The notes under the pieces are model-generated. The model had not been told where the DNA came from and did not search any database. It was given only the letters and a program-made list of their open reading frames with translations. From the NCBI GenBank assembly GCA_001632425.1, contig KV425610.1:69487-133486 (forward strand): a stretch of DNA of 64,000 nt, written 5' to 3'. Source of the stretch: Neolentinus lepideus HHB14362 ss-1. Lineage: Eukaryota > Basidiomycota > Agaricomycetes > Gloeophyllales > Gloeophyllaceae. Below are positions 1 to 11,551 of the stretch, in pieces; positions within the stretch are counted from its first letter, which is position 1; the number at the start of each line of letters is the position of its first letter. Position numbers and translations under genes: made by a program.

Positions 1-1419
1 CGTCTGCGTACTGATATCTATTCGCGTCCTTGTGATCCTATAGTTCCCGACGATCTGCCGGCTCAAGAGTATAGACTGATAGTCGCCATCCAACTCCCAT
101 CAGGGGCACACAAGCCTTCCTGTCGACTTATAATCTATCCATGAACGCAGCCTTCTCATGCTAGTATCAGGGGTTCCAATGTGCCGATGATCAAGAGAAG
201 GAAATCAACGGTGGCTCGCTCATCGAGCAAAGTTTGACGCTCTCTGGGACCCTATCTGAGGCTCTGTCTGTCTGATCTTTGTCTGCACTGCCACATGCAG
301 TGGTATATGGTCGCCCATCTATCACGAGAATTCTGTTCGCGCGTTCAGTCGTTTATTTTGGTCCCAGGCCGCGACTAGCCGTAGCTACTTTTATGGTCCG
401 TTTCTTATCTATTGCGTGGGGATGTAAGTGCTTGTCGTCTTGTTTCACTCGTCGCCATATTTTATTAGATTTCCGCTTTGACCCGCTGGAAATCAAACAC
501 TAGCGAGCTGATATCGATATCTTGTGCAGTACGGCCATAAAGTCTGCGACATGCGAAAGGTCGAGATATTAGCACCTTTCAGGCGAGATGTTAGCACCTG
601 TCTGCGGATCCAATAAGCTTGTGTCCAAGTTCTCTAACCGTACATGATATGGCCGTAGCGTCTCATCAGAAATTGCGTTTGATCAGCAATGATGCATCAA
701 GATATCATCGTGTCGCAGGCTCAATCCCATTCCCTCGTCTATAAGCCGCCGTACCCGCGTGCGTTTCAAATTTCCTTACATTTAGTTTTCTTCGCTTTGG
801 CAGTTACGCCTATTAAAAGATATATCCTCCTCGAATGCCGTGTATTTGAGTATGCCGACGAGAATGAGGAGCCTGTCAGATGATGTTTAGGTTCTGTCTA
901 GTCACAGGTGCATTGGAGTGCATTTCCGCGTTCATATACATATCCTGGTGCCTGGCAACGCCACCAAACGATTCTAGCTTCTTGAGCGCTATAGTACCTT
1001 GCCATGAATTTAATTATATGCAAGTGGGACCGACATCTGTTATACAGAGGTCGATAGCAGATCTAGGCCATTGTAAATATTTCAAATATTTCAAAGATTT
1101 TCGCTCTGCAGCCACTCGCGGAACGGGTCCAAATCGTCGAAGTTGGCATCAATCCATCTTGTCCATCACGATCAAGCGCTTGCATGCGTGGCTTGACAGG
1201 CTGTGTCGGGTTTCCTTTGCACGGCAGAGAATGACGGCATAGATACTCAGTGTTCATCAGAAACTATATGGCAGCGTTGGTCCTCAGGGCGATATAACGT
1301 CTGTATCGAACAGAAGGTCGGTGCGGGTGACCTTGCCTCCTCTTTCTCACTTACCAGGCTTCAAGTTACTCGTAGTCGACCGGCCGGTGTACTTCTTCTG
1401 TCCCGACAGTCCGCTCGTC
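1..1419. other. Intergenic, no supported gene
   Basis: Only short open frames with no recognisable motifs occur here. The last part is presumably the upstream region of the DUF6534 gene starting at 1420. I see no RNA gene or repeat. Confidence 0.5.
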
Positions 1420-3096
1420 ATGTCCGCTACGAGAGCCCCCGCAGATATCGTATCCTTGTAAGTTCGCCGCAAATGCGGCATTCGACGTAGTTAACGTTTA
1501 CAATTAGTGTCGGACCGGCAATCGTCGGACTCGCAGGCAACTGCCTCTTGCTGGGCGCGCTCATGGTCCAAGTCTGTGAGTGGAATACGTCCGTTGCTTC
1601 GACGTACACCGACGGTACAACTCCACCGCATCATAGATATCTACTCAATCAACTTCCCTAACGATCCGAAGCGATTCAAGTTCTTGGGTGGGTCTACCGT
1701 GACTAAGAGTCTCACATGTCTTTCCAGAAGGACTCACGAATATTTCTTCTCATCGCAGTGTACTTCATGACTGCGCTTGAATGTGTCCAGAGCGGATTGA
1801 TCCTGAACGATGCGTTCGGCTGGGCTGTTTACGGTTGGGGCATCCCTAATGCTATCAGCTCGCTCGAAACGAACTGGCTCGATGTCCCTGTCATGTCCGG
1901 CTTTATTGCAATCGTCGTCCAGCTTTTCTTTGCTTGGAGAATATGGGTCTTGGGAAGGTCGTATATATGGAGTGGCATCATCGCTGCTGTAAGGACTGTC
2001 TTGCTCGGGTAGTCGTGCTCGTGCTCATCGTCTCTTCAAGGGTGCTATTCTGGAAGGATCCGGTGCTATCGCTTCTGGAATCATGGTGAATACACAGAGC
2101 ACTGTGTCTTCGATGAAGTCTTCGCTAAGTAACGTGTTTATCATGATAGGTCAAGATTGGGTACAAGCTTACAGAGGTCCATGCGATGCACCGTGTCGCG
2201 ATGGTGCGCTTCCCTTCTCTGTTTCGCCTGACGTGAACATTGATTTCTCTTCTCGTAGGTCTGGTATGTTTCTTTGATACACTTAGTTCTGCTAGATTAC
2301 GAAACACTTGGGTGCTTCAGGCTGGTTACCACAACAATTGTCGACGTTCTCATTGCCGCGTCCATGACATACCTGGTATGTATCCTACTTTTCAAGTAGA
2401 ATTTATTGATCACGTCTATCCAGCTCCTCACACAAGGGTCGGGTACGAACCGAAGGACCCAATTGGCTATCAGGGGTCTCGCCAGGTTGTCCATCGAAAC
2501 TGGCAGTGTCACAGGTGAACGAAATTCCTGGTACCACGTGAACTACAGGGTAATGTTGGTATACAGCCGCACTCGCTATCGTTAATTTGGTATTGTACCA
2601 AGTTCTACCTGTAAGTGTATCCCACCTTACTATATGATTCGTGTTCTTACCTAGATTTGGTCAGGGAACTGGCTACTTCCTTGCTCCGTAAGCGTATTCC
2701 CTAGATAATATAATGCTGACCCGGACTCATCGTCTCATCACTAGCGCGGATCTTCAAGCGAAGATGTGAGACAGTCCTCTCGTGACGAGCTCTCCAACAG
2801 AAACTAAGGAGACGTCTTTCAGGTATACAAATACTCTTCTTGTCATCTTCAACAATCGCACCGTCATGCGAGAGCAGATGGGCACGTCGGTGAACACCGG
2901 CACTGTGCCAACGGACCCAATGGTCTTCAATGTCACGAAGATAGTGGACACAACAGTCACTACGGATAGCGAGCTACATGTAAGTACGTCCCAGGAGTTC
3001 AGAACCACGGCCGGGCGAGCAGGACACGGAGAGAACACAATCCAGCTTCAGAAGCTGGTCACCGAGGAATCTTTGACTTCTGATGCTTTACCATAG
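1420..3096 (+). CDS. DUF6534-type multi-span membrane protein
   Basis: Agaricomycete membrane protein of the DUF6534 group; its function is unknown in the family. Exon 1 (1420-1457) gives the start MSATRAPADIVS. The next exons give hydrophobic helices: GPAIVGLAGNCLLLGALMVQ, then SINFPNDP, then IFLLIAVYFMTALECVQSGL, then a helix near 1905-1980. Conserved late segments are present: DVLIAASMTYLL (about 2345-2420), ARLSIETGSVT (about 2485-2515) and YTNTLLVIFNNR (about 2822-2860), followed by a polar tail ending at 3096. About a dozen short introns are needed. One exon (2259-2263) is only 5 nt, between introns of 55 and 57 nt, and restores VWLVTTTIVDV. The donor of the intron before 1716 is uncertain. 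The reading frame is otherwise open, so the gene looks intact. Its 3' end converges with the glycosylase gene at 3259. Confidence 0.85.
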
Positions 3097-3258
3097 ATGA
3101 CTGTTCATGGGATTTATGCTTCATCTACTGTACAGGGGAACGTAGCATGGCGAGGGCCCGATAAACATTGTTGTATATTGTTGTAGCTTTGTGTAATATT
3201 TCTTAGTATCCAGCAGTCGGGACGTTGACCGGACCATCGCCTGAAATACTCGGCCAGG

Positions 3259-4411
3259 CTAATTGATGTCAAGGCCATGACATCCGCGCGACGCAGACAG
3301 TTCTGCAATGAGAGACTGCATTTCTGAAAGCTCAATCTTCCGCACGACCCCTCGGTCAGGATCCCACAAGTCGAAGGACGTGACGGCCCACTTCCATCTC
3401 TGCGTACTCAGTTCTTGATAAGATATCTGGGTGTGATGGGCAGTATAGGTTTCGTACGTACCAAATACTTGATCAGTTCCTTGTCGGATGGTCTGACGTT
3501 CTTCCACTCATCCCTGCCTGCGCAAAAAATCCTGTAGCTGTCCAGGGCGTATGGCCCGGCTCCAGGTAAATGCGATATGGGAGTTGAAGCATAGCGGACG
3601 GTTTGCGATCTCTCTTCGAGAGGATCCAACGGAACGGGAGCAAACACAGAGTGCGTACTCCTGGCGGCAGAGACCCGTTTGCTAGGGGACTTTGACCTAT
3701 AGAGAAGGTTAGGAGAAGGGGGGTTATTGATGTACACGCTTGAAAGTTGTATCAGGCGTTTAGCACGCTGACGTTGCAGCCCGAGAGGCTTGATTAGTTC
3801 GATCAATTCGGTTTCATTTGCTGTAGAATGGCGTATCAGCTGCAATGCTCAACCAGCAGATGAGCTTCCTGCCTGATGAGAGTGCGTGAGGCGTTGGCCA
3901 CCTCTTAACGACTTCCCAAAAGACAGGTATGGCGTAGCGTCCAGAAGTCTTATTCAAAAACATTGTCGCTACCAAGAGCTTCCACGGGTCTCGATCGACG
4001 TGCTCTGTTGTTCATAGCAGCTGTAACAGAACTATGGAGAGCCTGTTGAGAAATAAGCGTACCTTGAATCAAGATAGGCTTAGAGCGCCAAAGTTCGTCG
4101 TAAGTTTGAATGAATAGATCACCGAAGCATAAGAAGGCGGAGTCATGTACGAGCGACCTCTCAAACTCGAAACTTGCGAGGAGGCTTGCATCCGAGTCGT
4201 CGTTCTCTTCTGTCCATAAGGACTCAAGATCAACTTCAGCAAGAACTGTATTTACAGTTCGCTTCTTATCCCTCGCAGCCCTCGGAGTGCATTGGGGACT
4301 AGAATAGTTTAGGTGTGGGCTTGCGGAGTGGAAATAACGAGACGCGGCGACTGGTGGCGAAAAGTAAGGAGAATCTCTCGTAGACTTCTTTGGGGTTATC
4401 GGGAAAGGCAT
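3259..4411 (-). CDS. MBD4-like HhH-GPD DNA glycosylase
   Basis: Predicted base-excision-repair glycosylase (mismatched T/U removal in MBD4 relatives), nuclear. Exons read by frame are 4411-4063, 3968-3873, 3820-3462 and 3399-3259, which total 945 nt and 314 residues with phases that agree. Family marks in order: LIQATMFLNKTSGRYAIPVF around the exon 1/2 junction, LIELIKPLGLQRQRAKRLI, the helix-hairpin-helix LPGAGPYALDSYRIFC with the expected catalytic Asp in ALDSY, then DEWKNVRPSDKELIKYL. The N-terminal 100 residues are Ser/Pro-rich and carry no methyl-CpG-binding domain. A Ser/Pro-rich insert of about 40 residues separates LSSVYI from the hairpin. The second intron (3821-3872) is best read as GC..AG. 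The start ATG at 4411 is the first in frame. Confidence 0.85.
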
Positions 4412-6643
4412 CGAGTCTTTCTGCGAAGCATATTTCTGGAGCGGCGGTCAGAATTCAGAACTGTCGACTGCTTGGATACTTACAAGACTCAAACAAGACT
4501 GCAAGCCTTCGCCCCTGAACGGCACAGAAGTCCGACGCGAACGAGTGCAAGTTCCCGCGCCGGCAAAACTCGCTTGAACGCGGTCCTCTCACGAACACTT
4601 AGGACATACTTTCTAACGTTTTCATAAGACTCTTGGCGAGCGCTAGTATACTACTCTTTCTTCGCAAGGCAAAGCTAGTGTACCCGAACGCCATCAATAT
4701 ATACACGATCCATCCAACAACTGTCATCCCGTATCGAAAGTCGTTATTAATGTTATTGGGCTACTTGGGAGAAGTACTGGATATCCTTCAACATGCCTGA
4801 TGTATTGCCATGCCTTAGAGAGGTGAAATCCTTATTTTGGTTTCCCGATTGGCATAGCTGTGGCGAGCGGATGGTGCCTTCATAGATCACAATTTGTCTA
4901 CCTGAGTTTTCCCCACAAAATTACTGACAACTCAATAGACCATGAATCCTATCGGATGTCATAAATGACTCTGTGCAATAGATCAATACTTACACAATAC
5001 CTTTCATTGGTATTAGACATGGGCGTGATTCACTGGTCGGCCGCTCTGTAAGAAGGCGGTGCACCTACTTTTGCTGGTCTATATCAATCAGCTCATCGAA
5101 CCTTCCTCGCAGACTGATATATGCGAAGCCCTCTCCATGTCATACTCACACGACCAAAGTGTCGTCTATCGTACTCGGTATTTATGAACATTGTGAGTCC
5201 TATGCGGGATCATCTGCTCAATCCGTTAACACGTGCCTCAGTCATCCAAATCGATGCTGAGGTGAGCGGGATTTGCATCAGGTAGAACGAGGTCACTCCC
5301 TCTGGCCAGGTCAATCTCTTTTGGGTACGTAATTCCGAAATGAGGTACTTTGTCCTGTATATTCCAACCGCGTGAGTTCCCTGCACTTTCCGTGATCTAT
5401 GAGGTTTATGGTTAACTTTCGTTGAACAGATAACTCTCGACGAAATGCCGACGGGCTCCTCCAACGCCATCTCAGCCGTCTCTTCTCCGCATTTTGTCTT
5501 CGTGTGGCAATAAGTTATCGCCGCACGAAGACAAAATGCGGAGAATCCCAGGAAGCTCCTCTGCAATTTCACTGTGGCGAGGACGCACCATTACCCCGAG
5601 CTAGGAGGGTTGAGTCACGAGACGATTCTCGGGAGAATTTAGAGATGCACGCTTGGCGTTGCACATCCCCTCCGAGTCCGAAGGCAATCATGTGGGCAGG
5701 TAAATATGCAGTTGCGGGGGCAACCAAAGTCGTGGTGGCTGTCCGTGCGAGTACGATACTGTGGGTCCATCTTTACCTTTGGGTGATCACGAAATACAAA
5801 CACAATGTAAGCTCATGTTACCAGTATGATGGTCGGTCACAGGCTCGGTTGCTTAGCATCGAAGTATTATAAGGTTGTTCCGATGTGGGGCTCTTCCACA
5901 ACACAACCTGCCGTGCAGTCAGCCCTAATGATGCAAAGAAGGTCATGACACACGTAGGCTACAGTACTACGCCAATGGTGCCTTGCACGACTTGTTCCAG
6001 CGCTATCAAGTATGGATGGAGAGAGATCGGCGTCAGTGCCGTGCGACACCGCAAGGGAGGCTTGTAGTCTCCCACACATTGCGAGAGTGTGTCTGCTATC
6101 ACGTCCAATGCGCTCTGCAGACCTATGTCGCATTCCACCACGGCGATGCAGATGAGTTTGGAAGTCATTGTTGGCTTGTTCTTCCTGAACAAAGACTATC
6201 CGCCAGGTGTGAGTTTGGTTGCCACATAAATGGCGCAAATAGATTGAGAAAAAGTCCTAGAAACGTCCTCATTGGTTGAGATGAGTTAAACGAGCCATTG
6301 GAAATTTAATGACTTACATTGAGTCATGTCATAATATTGGTGATGGCTTTACTCATAGCCTGGATGGTGGGGTACGGCAGTCGGGCATATCCAAGTATTC
6401 CGCGTCCAGAGGTAAGGTATAGGGATACGTAGTCCTAAACCGCGCCGCATGTACCTCAGCGTATGCGATGAACCCGACAGCTGCGCAGTGCGCTCTAGCA
6501 TTGCAATTCGACATCGAGCCGGGAAGTATCGGAACGACTCGTTGGTGGATGTTCTGCAGTGCCCTCAGCGCTGGTTTCTTGCTCTATTAGAGCACCAGCA
6601 GTATAGCTATGAATTTCATGGCCTCATCGAAGTCCAAATCCAG
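4412..6643. other. Gene-poor region
   Basis: I find no supported gene. Overlapping short frames at 5200-6280 on both strands show no family motif. The only clear structure is the inverted repeat at 5483-5545, listed separately. Confidence 0.45.
5483..5545. repeat. Perfect 22-bp inverted repeat (hairpin)
   Basis: The left arm 5483-5504 (TTCTCCGCATTTTGTCTTCG plus TG) is the exact reverse complement of 5524-5545. The loop is 19 nt. There is no T-run next to it and it is not inside a gene I can support. It could be a short foldback element. Confidence 0.85.
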
Positions 6644-6651
6644 CGTGTCTT

Positions 6652-7481
6652 TAGTGTTGTTCCTGAAGTGAAGTGCTTCAAAGTGGACTTCAATCCACTT
6701 TGAGTTTTGTATGACTTCGTGAGACTTTGAAGTCATCCTAAGTCGCTTTAAAGACTTTGCGAAGTGGAGATGAATTGCACGTGATGGACATAACAGGTAA
6801 ACATCACGCATGTGAATTGATGCGACGTGTTGATTCGTCCCGCTTACCGGCTGAAAACTATGCTCGTCGCGCTCCTTGGTGATGAAGAGAATCCCAAGAA
6901 AATTCAAGAAATTCATAATAAATATGTGTGAGGTCTACCAGTACTTGCCCCGTTCATATGCCCGATGACTACCCCACTAGTAGTCTGCTTTTGCAACACT
7001 CTTGAGGCTTGCATCTGCTCGTCAGGCGCTCAGTACTCACAGGGCGCAACTACCGCTACCAGTTGGCCATTGGCAAATGTGCCTAGACCTGCGAATCTCA
7101 AACAGCCAACCTGCGACACAGTACTCCCACCTTATCCTCCGCCAAACAGACTCAGTCTACTGGCCTCCTCAGTTCCAAGGTCAGGCAAGCACACATTCCT
7201 TCCAGGTTCACATTTTAGCCCATTTTTACACCTTCCTGATGACGAGTAGAATATGTAGAACACCTATTATAGTCATTCTGTCCTGTGTATATAGCAATAA
7301 TCCGTATCTGAGGAGGTGAGGATGCTTTCAGCTCGACAGCCACAGCCGTGAGAATCGCTCGTGCCCTTGCGCCACCCACTTCGCGAAGTCTTCAAAGTGC
7401 CTTTAAAGTGACTTCAAGGAGAGCGAAGTGCGTCATAATCGCACTTTGAAGGACTTCGACTTCACTTAGTGACCAACACTA
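6652..7481. mobile_element. Non-autonomous hAT-type element with 8-bp TSD
   Basis: Termini are TAGTGTTG at 6652-6659 and its complement CAACACTA at 7474-7481. Imperfect terminal inverted repeats run about 110-130 bp and are rich in AAGTG/CACTT motifs. The 8-mer CGTGTCTT flanks both sides exactly (6644-6651 and 7482-7489). An 8-bp duplication and a TAGNG-type start fit the hAT superfamily. The 830-bp body has no transposase frame, so mobilisation would need a copy elsewhere. Confidence 0.8.
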
Positions 7482-7489
7482 CGTGTCTT

Positions 7490-8316
7490 GCAGACAGTGC
7501 GACCGGGTTTTCTCCATATGTATAGTCGAGAATGGCAGTCCTAGCCATACAGACATGCAGTTTGAGGACACGAAGGGGTTAGATAAGCGCCCTCAGACGA
7601 CAGATTGATCCTACAAGACAAACGTAAACCGGTATTCCCAACACCGGTACACGTGCATCACACCACTATGTCGGGATGTGGGTGTCAGTCAGGCCGGACG
7701 GGCGGAATTGTGATTATGATTGTGCTCACAGAGAAGTTGTCACGCGTGATGGATTGGTCAAACCATCTAAATTCTGAGCCAATCATTAGAGAGACGAGCA
7801 TTATCCCACAGCAGGAACGATGCAAGACGTAAGTTTTACTACGGTTACCATCATTAATATTTACCCAGGTGCGGATCTGTTAAGACATAAGAGAACGGGC
7901 CCCACAGAGCGAAAGAGTCACAATGAAGGGCGGGTTCGAAGTTCCGAACGGCGAACTTGACCGAAGACCCTGGTCGACAAGAAAACGGGTGAAAGTGCGA
8001 AGGGTGTGTGTGGCAACAGCGTACGTATTACACGACACCACGAAGCGCGGTGAACCCATCCAGCAGGATGTCAAGATGGACGGATGACTGGATGCGCCCA
8101 TCACACGCACGTCCGATCATGACCTTTGCACATGGACTCCAGACATCCCAGTATGGGTGGGCACAGTGCTCAGCCTTCGTCGTCGTTTGCCGCGCAGCAC
8201 TTGCTTATTGTTTTGCGCGTCCCCGACTTCGAATGGGCGCTGAGCGGGACGACAACGCCGTCCACGCGCCCGTACAAAAGCTGAAACACGATCAGATTGT
8301 ACGATGATTCGGATGA
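7490..8316. other. Intergenic, nothing recognised
   Basis: Only short frames without recognisable motifs lie between the hAT-type element and the CACTG foldback. Confidence 0.4.
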
Positions 8317-8414
8317 CACTGCGGGCAAGGTACCTTGTAATCCGTGATTAAATGGTGATTATGTGTGGATTATCACCATTTAATCACCGAATACAAGGTA
8401 CCATGCCCGCAGTG
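8317..8414. mobile_element. 98-bp foldback MITE with CACTG ends
   Basis: The arms 8317-8362 and 8370-8414 are near-perfect reverse complements with only a few mismatches and a loop of about 7 nt. The ends read CACTGCGGGC and GCCCGCAGTG. The trinucleotide TGA flanks both sides (8314-8316, 8415-8417). CACTA/CACTG ends with a 3-bp duplication suggest a CACTA (EnSpm)-type miniature element. The class assignment is inference from the ends alone. Confidence 0.65.
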
Positions 8415-10099
8415 TGAAACGATCGGGATTGGCGTTACATCTTGACGTTCACGTGGGAGTGACGCGGCGCGCCGAGTGTGGATCCCGTCATGAATCGGAG
8501 GATGACGGCCACATCGGAGTAATAGAGATAATTGATACACATTCAAGGAAGACAGTTAGGGTCGCCGACCGTAGTACGTAGGGAACAGGGGCATAATATG
8601 CCATTAGGACTCGGACAGTACTAATGACGAGATAGACTTCAGACTGAAGGTGTAAAGATCTACCGAGAATTCAAAACACATCAATTTTTTCGGTCTGAAA
8701 ATGGTAATGATATCGCCAAATATGGCAACATCGAGCTCCCCAACTGTTGGGGCTTCGAAGTGGATTGTGATGGGGCGGGTAAAGCTGCAGAACGAAATTT
8801 GTATGTTTCATGCGGTCTGACAGTGACAGTGGCATGACTGAGATACGGTTCGGATGTACGGTCGGGCCAAGGAAGAATGAAATGTCGGTCTGAATCGTTA
8901 GAGCATATGATCGACACTGCAGCGTCTGAGTGCTTCCCTACGGCTGCCAGCAAAATACGTCAGGTGTGCTGGAAGCTTGAAGATGAAAGTCAGCCTATTA
9001 TGTTAACTAGCCGCCTGCACTAATAACGGCTTCGAATGGCTAGCGGATTGAAATGCTAATCGCCGAAGTTTCGGAGAGTACACCGTTCAGAGGTTGAACG
9101 TCTTGCTGCGGCTGACGAGAACAGCGCTCGTATGTGTAATCGATGTCGGGAGCATCAATCTGAATTGTCAGCTGTCTACAGTTTCGGAGACTCACGCAGT
9201 ATCGGATATGGATTTTAGGCACGAGCGATCGTCGCACTGAAGGTCGGGAAAATTGCAGTAATTGTTACAGCGTCAGACAGTCCGTAGACCGTACGACGTT
9301 CTCGCAGTCGTCGCAGCCCAAAAGGTTCAGCCTGAATCACGATTGTCTCTGAGCATACTGGTGTAAATATAGTCCCGATTTCGGAGGGCTCATTCGTCTT
9401 GACAGGGCGCTCCAAGCCAACTTGAAGGCCGAATATATTGCCATCAATGAAAGCTGGATGTGGCGCAGCGGTGGACTAGCTTTATTAGAGTAGTCGGCCG
9501 ACGCTAAAAAGGTCGCAATGCCGTATATCTCACCTCGGAGCTGTGCTAGCACCTGCTATGGTGATTCGACGACGACCGCAGCAGTCGTAAGTCGGAATTT
9601 TCGAGCTGACATATGATATAATTTATTATAAAGGTGCCGAATGGTATTCGGACCGGACAGCACGCGATAAGATGGATTTGCATGAACCTTGATAGTCTTA
9701 GCGCTGGGAAAAGTGCAATTTAGGTCTCGTGTTATTGTTCGGGTCTTTCTCTGCAATTGATACTGTCGGAAGAAAAAGATGCGAGTTTGTTGTACTCAGG
9801 TATTGAGTTGGCCGTCGAGGAGACTGTTGTGGGTCCAGCGAGGACTGTGACAGTTACCAAATAGGAAAGCGGCGGCTCTGCGACGACGGTAACCAGGGGG
9901 AAGCGCCGGGCCCGGAGAACGCGGGCTAGCTTCGATTTGTTCACGTCAGAAGACGCCCGCCATTTTGACAGCCTTGATCCATGCTGACATTTGCCAATTC
10001 CATTTAAATCTGACTTTATATATTGCCATTCTTCTTGTCTTACCGCTCTACCTGACGACCCCCGCGGCGACGGCGACGACTACGACGACCGCGACGACC
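8415..10099. other. Long stretch without a supported gene
   Basis: Open frames on the minus strand (8681-8953, 9215-9415, 9732-9944) run to 60-90 codons in different frames. I could not join them by plausible introns into a recognisable protein. This may be a decayed gene or non-coding DNA. The last 100 bases are upstream of the gene at 10100 and hold a TATA-like stretch near 10016-10022. Confidence 0.4.
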
Positions 10100-11551
10100 A
10101 TGGAGTTTCCTACATACCCTGCCTCCGTCGCCACCTCGACAGTCGGCGATTCCAACTCACCACTCCTTCGCAAGGGCAGCTTGCACGCATCCTTCCGAGC
10201 CATTTCTTGCCCAGAGTCGGACGAGCAGTCCGCGTTCTACTTAACATTACAGTCGCCGCGCGAGACAAAGGACGAGTTCAGTTCGTTCCTATACCTCGAC
10301 CTTGCCGACTCAAGCTCTAGCTTGCGCCGAAAACCTTCGAGTGTGCGCAAACCGGATTTGCGGACATCGTTTCTGATGGTTGCCTCACCAGATGCTGAGT
10401 TCGTGCTTGTTCCACTTTTCTCCATATGCATACAGACCCGCGAAACCGGAATTAATGCTGTGCGCTCTTTAGGGATTTTACCCCCGATTTGCGAACGCCA
10501 TCACCAGACTTTACAGGCTTATTATCTGCTACGCTGTGCGTATCCACTTCATTCCGCTTATATATTAAATTCACTTTTTTCCAGACGGTTCGCAGACACC
10601 GACTCCCCATACGCCACGCCCATGCCATCCCCAACCACGTCCTTACGCCGCCGCTCGCGCGACCGCCTGCCCACGCCCAAACCTGCCCCTTCATCGCACC
10701 TTCCTCCCGTCCCCCAGCCCAGCTCCAGCAGACATCTCACACCCCTAGATGTCTCTACCCCTCCTACTTCCGAACCTCCATCCCCTTCCGTCCCCTCGCA
10801 CTCGCACTCGCACTCGCACTCAGCCCCATCCATCATGTCCCCCTCCTCTGCCTGCTTCCTCTCGGGCGCTCGCACATCATTCCTGCCCTCCTTTCGTGCC
10901 CCGCGTCGGTCACGAACTCGGGATGAGAGCACAGCTGCGCAGAAGCGGAACAGCAAGGCCTCCTCTACCCTCACCCGAGGCTCCTCCGTCACCTCGCACC
11001 AGCGGCGCGCGAACCGCTCGACCGCCCTGGCATGCCTCGAGGGCCGCTCCCCGAACCCGTACCGCATCTCGCGCGACAAGACGAACTTCATGTCCCTCTC
11101 CGACGACGAGGACGACGCCGAGGCGGACGACGAGAAGGACGAGGAGGACGAGGAGGAGTGCATGGCGGACTTTGTGCAGGTGCAGGAGAAGGAGACGAGC
11201 GAGCGCGACTCGATCCACCTGCACGACGCGATGCTCATCGACGACGAGGACGTCGTCATGCCCTTCTCGCCCTCATGCACCGGTCGTCTCCGCTCGCATT
11301 CGCGCGTGTCGCCCCCGCCCCGCCCCTCCAAGTCTCGCTCCCGCTCCAATACCCTGCGCCTCAACATCACCGTGCCCAATACCAATACCCCGGTCGTCAC
11401 TTCTCCTGTGTCGTCAAAGCCGCCGGTGAAGAACAGAAGGAGCAGGAGCACGACGCTCGAGTCATGGTTCCCGCCTCTCGCGAATTTTATCGACCTCGCG
11501 GACGACGAGGTCGGGAGGTGGAGGAGTTTCGTCGAAGTCGGGAGTCCCTGA
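10100..11551 (+). CDS. Conserved Ser/Pro-rich hypothetical protein
   Basis: Not assigned to a known domain. The first in-frame ATG (10100) starts MEFPTYPASVATSTV. Exon 1 ends with RKPDLRTSFLMVASPDAE. The stretch from about 10397 to 10583 reads poorly as protein and ends in a pyrimidine-rich TTTTTTCCAG, so it is probably an intron, although the frame also stays open through it. The second part is Ser/Pro-rich with a SHSHSHSHS run, then an acidic block (DDEDDAEADDEKDEEDEEE, about 11101-11160). It ends in a basic, probably conserved tail with RSRSTTLESWFPPLANFID. The charge pattern suggests a nuclear or regulatory protein. No signal peptide or membrane helix is seen in the conserved part. The window offers no functional context. 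Confidence 0.6.
   Translation: MEFPTYPASVATSTVGDSNSPLLRKGSLHASFRAISCPESDEQSAFYLTLQSPRETKDEFSSFLYLDLADSSSSLRRKPSSVRKPDLRTSFLMVASPDAEFVLVPLFSICIQTRETGINAVRSLGILPPICERHHQTLQAYYLLRCAYPLHSAYILNSLFSRRFADTDSPYATPMPSPTTSLRRRSRDRLPTPKPAPSSHLPPVPQPSSSRHLTPLDVSTPPTSEPPSPSVPSHSHSHSHSAPSIMSPSSACFLSGARTSFLPSFRAPRRSRTRDESTAAQKRNSKASSTLTRGSSVTSHQRRANRSTALACLEGRSPNPYRISRDKTNFMSLSDDEDDAEADDEKDEEDEEECMADFVQVQEKETSERDSIHLHDAMLIDDEDVVMPFSPSCTGRLRSHSRVSPPPRPSKSRSRSNTLRLNITVPNTNTPVVTSPVSSKPPVKNRRSRSTTLESWFPPLANFIDLADDEVGRWRSFVEVGSP

Noticed and set aside
5867..6279. Several overlapping frames on both strands near 6 kb
   Set aside because: No motif, no plausible splice join, and neither strand is favoured.
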